Positions 1-5,710 of a stretch of DNA of 9,184 nt are shown here, piece after piece (positions within the stretch are counted from its first letter, which is position 1; each line of letters starts with the position of its first letter). The notes beneath the pieces were generated by a model. It had not been told where the DNA came from, ran no database searches, and was given only the letters and a program-made list of their open reading frames with translations. This DNA comes from Thermoplasmata archaeon. GTDB lineage: Archaea; Thermoplasmatota; Thermoplasmata; Thermoplasmatales; Thermoplasmataceae. The translations under genes were made by a program, and so were the position numbers. The stretch lies in the NCBI GenBank assembly GCA_021835265.1, contig JAKBQK010000427.1, positions 1 through 9,184 on the forward strand. The letters are read 5' to 3'.

Positions 1-4
1 GAAA

Positions 5-598
5 TTATGTAATTACAATATGCTCATTAAAATAATTCATAAATTCATCTCTTCTAATTGAAATTGAACTTGTATTATAACAAGAATAGAAAAAATAAAG
101 TTCATTTCGCTTATTTTGTTTAAAATCTCTCGTATCTATAACTATGTCCTTGCTACCCGGCTTCATTAATACGGATTTCCTAATATTCCCAGAACCATCT
201 ATTTCATCAAAAAAGTTATGATAATATATAAGACGCTTATTATTGATAAATTCATCGACAACAGTCTGTATCTTGTCTTTGGTAAATAGGTCATCATCAT
301 CCAAGAAAGAAACGATTTTAGCGGTAGACTGAGAAAGACCTTCCATTAATTTACCTAAAAAAGATTTGTCTTGGCTCAGCATATTAATTGCATTTGATAG
401 GTTTAGTAATTCGTCTACTTTTAAGTCATTATAATTCTTCACCACAATCAATTCTATAGTGTAATTAGTATCCTGTGACAGAACAGACTCAATTGCTTGA
501 TATAGAAATTGTGGTCTATTATATGACTGAATTATGACGGTGATGTCGTAATTACCAACATTGTTAGACCTGGACTTGTTTATGTTTGTTTTGTCCAT
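5..598 (-). CDS. Family 2 glycosyltransferase (GT-A fold), short and probably C-terminally truncated
   Basis: Predicted nucleotide-sugar-dependent glycosyltransferase of 197 residues. The N-terminus has the family-2 opening beta-alpha unit (residues 18-41, VIIQSYNRP followed by an AIESVLSQ helix). Residues 97-103 carry the acidic sugar-nucleotide/metal motif (SFLDDDD), and residues 175-184 (NTSSISIRRDE) resemble the acceptor-side segment seen before the last helices of these enzymes. The frame ends at TAA (5-7), shortly after that segment, while related enzymes usually run to about 250-330 residues, so the C-terminal third appears to be missing. Either a premature stop or frameshift lies here, or this is a minimal form; only four bases beyond the stop are visible. 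The ATG at 598 is supported by a TATA-like box about 30 bp upstream, giving a nearly leaderless transcript. Acceptor and sugar cannot be predicted. Family call is firm, integrity is uncertain. Confidence 0.8.
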   Translation of the reverse strand: MDKTNINKSRSNNVGNYDITVIIQSYNRPQFLYQAIESVLSQDTNYTIELIVVKNYNDLKVDELLNLSNAINMLSQDKSFLGKLMEGLSQSTAKIVSFLDDDDLFTKDKIQTVVDEFINNKRLIYYHNFFDEIDGSGNIRKSVLMKPGSKDIVIDTRDFKQNKRNELYFFYSCYNTSSISIRRDEFMNYFNEHIVIT

Positions 599-614
599 TT
601 ACCCAAATCGAAAA

Positions 615-929
615 TTAATAGCTAATATATAACAAACACCATCGAATTCTTATATCAGACAATAAAGTCAAATTCCATTTAAAACCATTACTGGCGATTT
701 TGCCCAAATCATGACCGGCGTTTACACTATATGCTATAACGTTGTCAGAAATAGATTTCCTGATCGGATAATTTGGGCCATTTAAATTTTTTTTTAATAC
801 GGGTGCAAAATTATCAGAACAGTCACTTTCCAGAGGAAATAACTCATATTGTGACAGTATTATACGCTGATCTCCAATGATCCGGAGATATTCAGAGGTT
901 TGAAAACACCTCGTACTGCTGTTGTTAAT
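615..929 (-). pseudogene. Relic open frame of 104 codons without a start codon
   Basis: Between the two glycosyltransferases the minus strand is open for 104 codons from just after an in-frame TGA (932-930) to TAA (617-615). There is no ATG or GTG in the frame; the only TTG codons lie in its last third. The translation looks like real protein rather than noise: for example EYLRIIGDQRIILSQYELF, then KNLNGPNYPIRKSISDNVIA and YSVNAGHDLGKIASNGFKWN. I do not recognise the family. Only about 60 bp separate the upstream TGA from the end of the GT-B gene, too little to hold the missing N-terminal part, so this is best read as the C-terminal remnant of a gene whose 5' end was deleted or replaced. A sequencing or assembly error cannot be excluded. 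No function is assigned. Confidence 0.5.
622..633 (-). promoter_or_regulatory. TATA-like box of the 5-598 glycosyltransferase
   Basis: On the minus strand this reads TTATATATT at 632-624, centred about 30 bp before the ATG at 598. That spacing fits an archaeal TATA box with transcription starting a few bases before the start codon. It overlaps the end of the relic frame at 615-929, so the gene appears to have its own promoter. Confidence 0.5.
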
Positions 930-988
930 TCAAAATAAATCTAATCTTTCAATTTTTATATTTCTCTAAAAGTCATTCACAAACAAAT

Positions 989-2128
989 TCAATTCATGAG
1001 TTTCTCTATTAACTCCAGGTATTTTCCTTTCCCAGCGTCGAGGGTATATTCGGAAGCTGTTTTAAGACAATTTAGCGTATATTTCTGGTAATCCCCATTG
1101 ACAAAATCAGAATAAATGACCTTGACTTTTTGAGTTAATTCTTCCACATTTTTAGCTATGAATCCGTTTAACCCATCTCTGATATAGTCGTTTGGACCCG
1201 GGACTGGATAAGAAATTACAGGAGTGCCAAACGCCATCGCTTCTATACCAGTTAACATGAATGCCTCAACTCTAGTGGGGGTAATCAAAACATGACATTT
1301 CGACAAGTAACTGTCCCTTTCAATGGAAGAAACGAAACCTAAAAATTTGCAATTCTCATAATTGGAGCAGATTTCTTTTATTTGTTGGTTAAGAATACCA
1401 TCCCCTGCTATGTAAACATTGAACGTCACTCCAACTTTTTGAATAGAATTAATTATCTGAGGGATTAAATCGCTTCCTTTGTGGTAATTCAATCTACCAA
1501 GAAATAATACACTGAAATTTTCAAACTTTATTGTTGGTGAAAGCGGAAGATTTGTGAGTACGTAAGGGTGTGTAAATACAATTTTTTTATAGCCCAATTC
1601 TTGCAATATCCTCTTGTGATCACTGTTTTCAACATGAATTCCGTCAAAACCCTTCTCAATTCTCAAGATAAACCTATAGTACAGTTTTCTAGCTGAGTAT
1701 CTGGAGATTCTTTTCCCATTTGGTAATAAGTCGTATTCAAGTGGGTTATGATAACCACGAAAAACCCTAAATTTAAGAAATTTACGTAAGATAGAGATAA
1801 ATATATCTGTAAAAAGATCACTCTCTGCTAAATATACTATATCTATCGTAAGTAGAAGATTAAAAAGAACCTTAGTTGCACTGATGGAATATGGCAAAAC
1901 TGAGCCGAGAAGATTACTAAAGAATTTTACATTCACCCCCATTGCCATTAATTCTTCATTGTAGTTACTTTTTGGTTCCCCTTTCTTCGACTCGAAAAGG
2001 AAAACACGATATTCGTTGGATATCTCCTTTGCGAAGTTATATACGAAATATTCTTTCCCAAAACCTGAGTCTATGTTGATATCCGATATTATCAATATAG
2101 ATTTCCTGTTATCTTGATCAGTATTCAT
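989..2128 (-). CDS. GT-B glycosyltransferase, family 4 (glycosyl transferases group 1)
   Basis: Predicted retaining glycosyltransferase of 379 residues, a full length for family 4. It probably acts on the cytosolic side of the membrane on a lipid-linked or surface glycan. The N-terminal Rossmann domain begins at ILIISDINIDSGFGKEYF (11-28) with the glycine-rich acceptor loop. The C-terminal donor domain starts near 205 with VLFLGRLNYHKGSD (207-220; R212 and K217 are the usual phosphate-binding residues), then YIAGDG (239-244) and the EX7E motif, E288 and E296, in EAFMLTGIEAMAFGTPVI. No signal peptide or membrane helix is evident. The ATG at 2128 is 35 bp after the stop of the family-2 gene upstream on the same strand, with no convincing promoter between them, so the two are likely co-transcribed. 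Donor sugar unknown. Family call is secure. Confidence 0.93.
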   Translation of the reverse strand: MNTDQDNRKSILIISDINIDSGFGKEYFVYNFAKEISNEYRVFLFESKKGEPKSNYNEELMAMGVNVKFFSNLLGSVLPYSISATKVLFNLLLTIDIVYLAESDLFTDIFISILRKFLKFRVFRGYHNPLEYDLLPNGKRISRYSARKLYYRFILRIEKGFDGIHVENSDHKRILQELGYKKIVFTHPYVLTNLPLSPTIKFENFSVLFLGRLNYHKGSDLIPQIINSIQKVGVTFNVYIAGDGILNQQIKEICSNYENCKFLGFVSSIERDSYLSKCHVLITPTRVEAFMLTGIEAMAFGTPVISYPVPGPNDYIRDGLNGFIAKNVEELTQKVKVIYSDFVNGDYQKYTLNCLKTASEYTLDAGKGKYLELIEKLMN

Positions 2129-2163
2129 CAGTCTTCAATCCGTACTATCTGAAATTTGTCAAA

Positions 2164-3030
2164 TCAATTATATTCAATGCCATTAGTTTTTTTAAAACGG
2201 CAGTATCTTGGGTCTTCCCAAGGATTAAGCATAAGTGAAAAAATAAGAGCTATTGGTTTAAGCATGTAAACGACCACTTCAAGTGGGTCTTTAAACACAG
2301 TATTTTCTGAAACTGAAGCAGCACTTCTACTGAATAACATATTGTTCTTTCTGTAAACAAGCGAGGCCCCGACTTGGTAATTATAGAATATTTTCTTAAT
2401 GAATTTCTTAAAAGTTGTAATGGAATTTTGATCGTGCCCGAGAACTGCGTTCCTGACATAAAAGCCTTTGTAACCCGCCCCAACAGCTCTTATTGTTAGA
2501 TCATAATCTTCTCCGCCAATTCCAAGGCAGGGATCAAATCCAATTTTTCTAATGATTTCTGTTTTCCACGCAGAATTACCCATGGCCCCTTTCATTATAT
2601 CCTGCGGAAGGACTTTAGAGTAAAGGAAAGCATCATAATCATCCAGATACTGAGAATATCTGGATTTTGCTATCATCTGAGGGACGGTCGAACCAAAGGT
2701 GAAGTCACATTCTCCTTTTTCAATAGGCTCTGTAAGGAGTTTGAGCCATTCATCCTTTGGTATTTCATCAGTATCTATAAATACCGTAATTTCGCCTTGG
2801 ATCAAGTTCTGTACTTGGTATCGGGTTTCTGCAATGTTACCGGGTAAATGGTATAATTTTACAACATCATCTTCAAGGCTTCTGAATTCTTCTATGATCT
2901 CTTCACGAGATCCACCATCTGCGACTATTATTTCAAACGGGCTCATGTTTCGCAGTAACTTGATCAAATAAATCGCTCTATTATCATTGTAGCTTGTAAT
3001 GACGATTGAGATGTTTTTTACCGCTTTCAA
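2164..3030 (-). CDS. Family 2 glycosyltransferase (GT-A fold), TTG start
   Basis: Predicted inverting glycosyltransferase of 288 residues. The sequence has ISIVITSYND (7-16), VADGGS (36-41), the DXD-type metal/nucleotide-sugar motif in FIDTDEIP (84-91, D86 and D88), and the acceptor/catalytic-base segment GIGGEDYDLTIRAVGAGY (170-187; E174 and D175). A hydrophobic stretch at 252-269 (VVVYMLKPIALIFSLMLN) could be a C-terminal membrane-association helix. The start codon is TTG (3030-3028). It is chosen because AAGGT lies about 8-10 bases upstream and a TATA-like box lies at 3064-3073. The only nearby upstream ATG (3047-3045) is in another frame and meets a stop after three codons. It heads a probable two-gene unit with the GT-B gene 35 bp downstream. 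Sugar and acceptor are unknown. Confidence 0.92.
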   Translation of the reverse strand: MKAVKNISIVITSYNDNRAIYLIKLLRNMSPFEIIVADGGSREEIIEEFRSLEDDVVKLYHLPGNIAETRYQVQNLIQGEITVFIDTDEIPKDEWLKLLTEPIEKGECDFTFGSTVPQMIAKSRYSQYLDDYDAFLYSKVLPQDIMKGAMGNSAWKTEIIRKIGFDPCLGIGGEDYDLTIRAVGAGYKGFYVRNAVLGHDQNSITTFKKFIKKIFYNYQVGASLVYRKNNMLFSRSAASVSENTVFKDPLEVVVYMLKPIALIFSLMLNPWEDPRYCRFKKTNGIEYN

Positions 3031-3033
3031 CCA

Positions 3034-3040
3034 AGTTACC
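3034..3040 (-). promoter_or_regulatory. Shine-Dalgarno-like site deciding the TTG start
   Basis: The minus strand reads AAAAGGTAAC just before the TTG at 3030, with the AAGGT core about 8 bases away. In a window where most genes look leaderless, this is one of the few visible ribosome-binding sites, and it supports TTG rather than the out-of-frame ATG at 3047. Confidence 0.45.
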
Positions 3041-3062
3041 TTTTCATTTTTCTAATCTCAGG

Positions 3063-3074
3063 CATATATAAAAA
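3063..3074 (-). promoter_or_regulatory. TATA-like box of the glycosyltransferase unit
   Basis: The minus strand reads TTTTTATATATGCC at 3074-3061. A start site about 25 bp downstream would fall near 3043, giving a leader of roughly 10-15 bases that includes the AAGGT site before the TTG start at 3030. Confidence 0.5.
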
Positions 3075-3222
3075 TGTGCTTTTCTTTTAATGGAGATAAG
3101 AGTTCTCGTCATTATACTTCCACTCTGAATTGGAATGTATGATTCGAAATATAAGTCCAAACATGCCACTTTTTAAAATTCATTCTTAGAAACCTGTTTA
3201 AAAAACCTGGACTCTAACTAAG

Positions 3223-3233
3223 CAATTTATATG
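3223..3233 (+). promoter_or_regulatory. TATA-like box of gmhA
   Basis: AATTTATATGG is centred about 27 bp upstream of the gmhA ATG (3256), the spacing expected for a leaderless archaeal transcript. No Shine-Dalgarno sequence is seen in the 20 bases before the ATG. A short direct repeat, AAACCTG, lies upstream at 3190-3196 and 3203-3209. Confidence 0.5.
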
Positions 3234-3255
3234 GATTAGGAATTATTCATACGTC

Positions 3256-3828
3256 ATGAAAACATCTCACTCATTACAGGAATATATTGAAGATGGTCTA
3301 AGTGCAAGAGCCTCGATAAACATCACTACAGTACAGAAAATTGCCGAGAAAATGCAACATACGTTTGCAAATGGCGGAAAACTAATTGCTTTTGGCAATG
3401 GTGGGTCTGCAGCAGACGCCCAACACTTTGTAGGTGAGTTAGATGGCCATTTTACAAAGGACCGACCAGCTCTTCCTGCTATCGCTGTTTCAACTAATAC
3501 TTCATCTATGACAGCAATAGCAAATGATTACTCCTACGATGAAGTGTTTTCAAGGCCTGTATCTGCATTGGCAACTGCTAGGGATATCGTAGTGGGGATA
3601 AGCACTTCGGGAAACTCCAGGAACGTGATTAAAGCCATTGAGGCTGCCAAGGAAAAAGGAGCATACACCGTAGCCTTCACTGGACTAACGGGCGGCAAGC
3701 TCAAAGATATGGTTGATATCTTATTCAATGTTGAGTCTGACTTTACCCCCATTATCCAGGAAGTACATATCTCAATGATTCACATGATATGCCTGGAACT
3801 TGATCGGATTCTGGATAAAACTGAATAA
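3256..3828 (+). CDS. gmhA: Phosphoheptose isomerase (sedoheptulose-7-phosphate isomerase)
   Basis: SIS-domain isomerase of 190 residues that converts sedoheptulose 7-phosphate to D-glycero-D-manno-heptose 7-phosphate, the first step of nucleotide-activated heptose synthesis, in the cytosol. The length matches the family. The GmhA signature FGNGGSAADAQHFVGEL is at 46-62, with H57 and E61 at the metal/catalytic positions. The phosphate-binding loop ISTSGNSRNV is at 115-124, and the C-terminal helix QEVHISMIHMICLELD (168-183) carries Q168 and H176. These four residues sit four positions earlier than the H61/E65/Q172/H180 set known from E. coli GmhA, so the active site looks intact. The ATG is preceded by a TATA-like box at leaderless spacing. 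The gene is divergent from the glycosyltransferase unit, which fits a role in supplying heptose for surface glycans. No heptose kinase, phosphatase or nucleotidyltransferase genes are in the window. Confidence 0.93.
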   Translation: MKTSHSLQEYIEDGLSARASINITTVQKIAEKMQHTFANGGKLIAFGNGGSAADAQHFVGELDGHFTKDRPALPAIAVSTNTSSMTAIANDYSYDEVFSRPVSALATARDIVVGISTSGNSRNVIKAIEAAKEKGAYTVAFTGLTGGKLKDMVDILFNVESDFTPIIQEVHISMIHMICLELDRILDKTE

Positions 3829-3848
3829 TACCCCTTCAGGTTAATTTG

Positions 3849-3869
3849 CAGACACCTACGGATTGTCTG
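3849..3869 (+). repeat. Inverted repeat between gmhA and sppA
   Basis: CAGACA (3849-3854) and TGTCTG (3864-3869) form a perfect 6-bp stem with a 9-base loop. It lies 20 bp after the gmhA stop and about 12 bp before the TATA-like box of the next gene. It could be a 3' hairpin of the gmhA message or an operator for the peptidase gene. No T-run follows it directly. Confidence 0.35.
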
Positions 3870-3878
3870 AAAGACATT

Positions 3879-3889
3879 AATTATAAATT
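3879..3889 (+). promoter_or_regulatory. TATA-like box of the S49 peptidase gene
   Basis: AATTATAAATT is centred about 27 bp before the ATG at 3911, consistent with a leaderless start. It shows that the peptidase gene can be transcribed separately from gmhA. Confidence 0.55.
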
Positions 3890-3910
3890 CCCTTCAAGCT
3901 TGTTGAGATC

Positions 3911-4642
3911 ATGGTAATCGCACGGGTTGATATTTCAGGAAATATAAATTCCCGTACTGCCCATCAATATCTGGAAGTATTTTCATATATTGAAAAATCA
4001 AAAAAAGTTAAAGGGTTGATTTTGACCATGAATTCGGGTGGTGGAGACGCAGCATCTTCTGAAATGCTGATGTATGCAGTCAACAAAATTAGAAAAATTA
4101 AACCTGTATACGCAGTGATTGAGGGAGTTGGAGCTTCAGGGGCCTACTGGATTGCAAGTGCTTGCACAAAAATCTACGCTATGAATACGTCAATCACTGG
4201 ATCGATTGGAGTTATTGGAATAAATCCCAATGTCAAAGAACTTCTAAATAAGATTGGTGTCAGAATGGATATTGTAAAAATGGGTGAGTACAAGGATATG
4301 TTGAGTCCATTTTCTGATACAGACACGAATGGAAAGGAAAAGTACAAAGAAATCCTTGAATATTCATTTTCTATCTTCAAAAGCTCGGTAGCGCAGAACA
4401 GAGGGTTATCAGCCGAAGGTATTGACAAAGTTGCGACGGGTGAGTTATTTTCTCCCATTAGTGCCTTAAATCTTCACCTAATAGACAAGTTAGGCAATTA
4501 CGACGATGCCATGAATGATTTGATCATGTCTTTTGGCCTTAGAGGTAAAGTTAAAGTGTATGCCCCAAGAAGGCCAATGATTGAAAGAATCGTGAACTCT
4601 TCAATCAGTACAGCCATTCTGGACAGATTCTTACGCATTTAA
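3911..4642 (+). CDS. sppA: S49 family peptidase, signal peptide peptidase A type, without membrane anchor
   Basis: Serine peptidase of the ClpP/crotonase fold, 243 residues. SppA enzymes cut residual signal peptides and membrane-protein fragments using a Ser-Lys dyad. Visible elements are VKGLILTMNSGGGDAASSE (33-51, substrate-binding strand and loop), GVGASGAYWIAS (72-83) with the predicted nucleophile S76, TGSIGVIG (96-103), and MGEYKDMLSPFSD (124-136) with the predicted general base K128. Archaeal SppA proteins usually start with a transmembrane helix; here the protein begins directly in the catalytic domain. An in-frame TAA lies at 3884-3886, only eight codons before the ATG, so no anchor can be encoded upstream. 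The C-terminal 25 residues (219-243) are basic and hydrophobic and could form a membrane-binding amphipathic helix, which is an inference. The leaderless TATA spacing supports the start. Confidence 0.9.
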   Translation: MVIARVDISGNINSRTAHQYLEVFSYIEKSKKVKGLILTMNSGGGDAASSEMLMYAVNKIRKIKPVYAVIEGVGASGAYWIASACTKIYAMNTSITGSIGVIGINPNVKELLNKIGVRMDIVKMGEYKDMLSPFSDTDTNGKEKYKEILEYSFSIFKSSVAQNRGLSAEGIDKVATGELFSPISALNLHLIDKLGNYDDAMNDLIMSFGLRGKVKVYAPRRPMIERIVNSSISTAILDRFLRI

Positions 4643-4645
4643 GCT

Positions 4646-4667
4646 GATTTCATTCTTTTATTTCTAA
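4646..4667 (+). terminator. T-rich terminator after the S49 peptidase gene
   Basis: GATTTCATTCTTTTATTTCT starts a few bases after the stop codon. Runs of T without a stem are typical archaeal termination signals. It lies in the 87-bp convergent gap shared with the PAC2 gene. Confidence 0.4.
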
Positions 4668-4729
4668 CCTATATTCTCAGTAACCCTTTTCTTGCCTGGG
4701 CTATTGTAACTACCTGCTCCATCCGGATA

Positions 4730-5470
4730 TTACCCATACATGGATTCGCTTGGAGTCTTATCGCTCTTTGAGTACGTTTTTTTGTATTGACTCATAAGCT
4801 CCTTGAGCTGATTATGGAAGTCCTTCACACTTTCTTCAAGAATTGCAGTGTCTATCTTAAGCCCAAAAGCATCGTTGACATTTTCAATAAGGGCAAGGAC
4901 TGAACCAGGATCGGCAATATTTGCAGAAGCAGGTGTAAGGAAAGTTATCGCTGGGATCTTGTGTGCCAGAGCCTCATTCATCAAAGCTCCGCCCATCCCA
5001 GTGATAAGGGCTGAATGAGCAGGCTCGAGTCCTTTGCTCGTAAATGTTTTCAACAAGTCTTCGTTCGCTATGCAATACACTTTGTGCTCGCTTACTATCT
5101 GCTGAACTGGAGACCCTTCAAGAATGATCAGGTCTTTCGGTTTCGATTCCGAAAACCATGATGTAAGGGCTCCTGATATTTCATAAAGCCCTTCGTCATC
5201 GATTGGAACTTCGCAGATCGCAACCATCAGATTTCCTGACTTGTTTGAATATATCCTGAATGGAGTCCTGAGTTTTTTTCCGATGAACACTGCAATTGGA
5301 GGTATATGCGGTGATTTTACATGTGCGACCTGATGCATCTGAAACCTTTCTATGATGTAACTCGCAGCAATAAATCCGGTAAGGGTGCTTCCAACAAAAC
5401 CCCCAATTATTACGGGATTGTGAAACTCTATATGATCGATATCTACAACCTTTGTTTCGAAAATTTCCAT
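4730..5470 (-). CDS. PAC2-family protein (archaeal proteasome assembly chaperone/activator homologue) with HbYX-like C-terminus
   Basis: A 246-residue protein of the PAC2 family, which includes eukaryotic Pba1/Pba2 proteasome assembly chaperones and archaeal PbaA/PbaB. Characteristic segments are FHNPVIIGGFVGSTLTGFIA (16-35), the short strand PHIPPIAVF (54-62), LIILEGSP (114-121), the glycine-rich GMGGALMNEA (158-167) and ADPGSVLALIENVN (186-199). A charged helix follows at 211-232, then a disordered-looking Ser/Lys tail. The last three residues are Met-Tyr-Gly, matching the hydrophobic-Tyr-any (HbYX) tail by which proteasome activators and Pba1/Pba2 dock into 20S alpha-ring pockets. The call of a proteasome-binding role is therefore reasonable but inferred. 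ATG at 5470; a TATA-like box at about 5501-5508 would give a leader of about 8-10 bases. Divergent from the GntR regulator, convergent with sppA. No proteasome subunit genes are nearby. Confidence 0.87.
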   Translation of the reverse strand: MEIFETKVVDIDHIEFHNPVIIGGFVGSTLTGFIAASYIIERFQMHQVAHVKSPHIPPIAVFIGKKLRTPFRIYSNKSGNLMVAICEVPIDDEGLYEISGALTSWFSESKPKDLIILEGSPVQQIVSEHKVYCIANEDLLKTFTSKGLEPAHSALITGMGGALMNEALAHKIPAITFLTPASANIADPGSVLALIENVNDAFGLKIDTAILEESVKDFHNQLKELMSQYKKTYSKSDKTPSESMYG

Positions 5471-5499
5471 TTATATCAATGACAATCAATTTCCAGAGA

Positions 5500-5509
5500 A
5501 TTATAAGCA
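5500..5509 (-). promoter_or_regulatory. TATA-like box of the PAC2 gene
   Basis: The minus strand reads GCTTATAATT at 5509-5500, centred about 35 bp before the ATG at 5470, predicting a short leader of about 8-10 bases. No Shine-Dalgarno sequence is visible. Confidence 0.4.
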
Positions 5510-5678
5510 TTGCCCTTAATTACAAAAAAAATTTCCACTGTTCATTAAAGGCAAATTTTAACACTGAAATTTTGGGTCATTGTTCTTTCTTCTAGAACTT
5601 TTTACGCCGAATGTCAGAAATAATGAATTCCAATTACTGTTGTTGTATCTTTTTTACCTGCTATTGCCGAATAAAATG

Positions 5679-5690
5679 TTTTTTAAAAGG
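5679..5690 (+). promoter_or_regulatory. TATA-like box of the GntR-family gene
   Basis: TTTTTTAAAAGG, with core TTTTAAAA at 5681-5688, is centred about 26 bp before the ATG at 5711, the spacing of a leaderless archaeal transcript. It sits in the 240-bp divergent region shared with the PAC2 gene. Confidence 0.45.
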
Positions 5691-5710
5691 ATGACATTCC
5701 TTAGCATTCG

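Larger units (their letters stand above)
599..988. other. 390-bp region between glycosyltransferase genes
   Basis: This stretch contains no intact gene. It holds the start-less relic frame (615-929, minus) and the TATA-like box of the downstream gene (about 624-632). Base composition is AT-rich like its neighbours. The minus strand just below the GT-B stop codon (960-988) is T-rich (TTTGTTTG, then ACTTTTAG) and may serve as a weak archaeal terminator for that gene. I see no repeat, IS end or RNA gene. Confidence 0.5.

Noticed and set aside
3112..3183. 23-codon minus-strand ATG frame with several aromatic residues in the gmhA/glycosyltransferase intergenic region.
   Set aside because: It is short, has no ribosome-binding site, and the nearest AT-rich box is too close to the ATG. 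Nothing beyond chance openness supports it.
3911..5470. Idea that sppA and the PAC2 gene form one proteolysis operon.
   Set aside because: They are convergent, on opposite strands, with separate promoters and a T-rich stop signal between them, so they cannot be co-transcribed.
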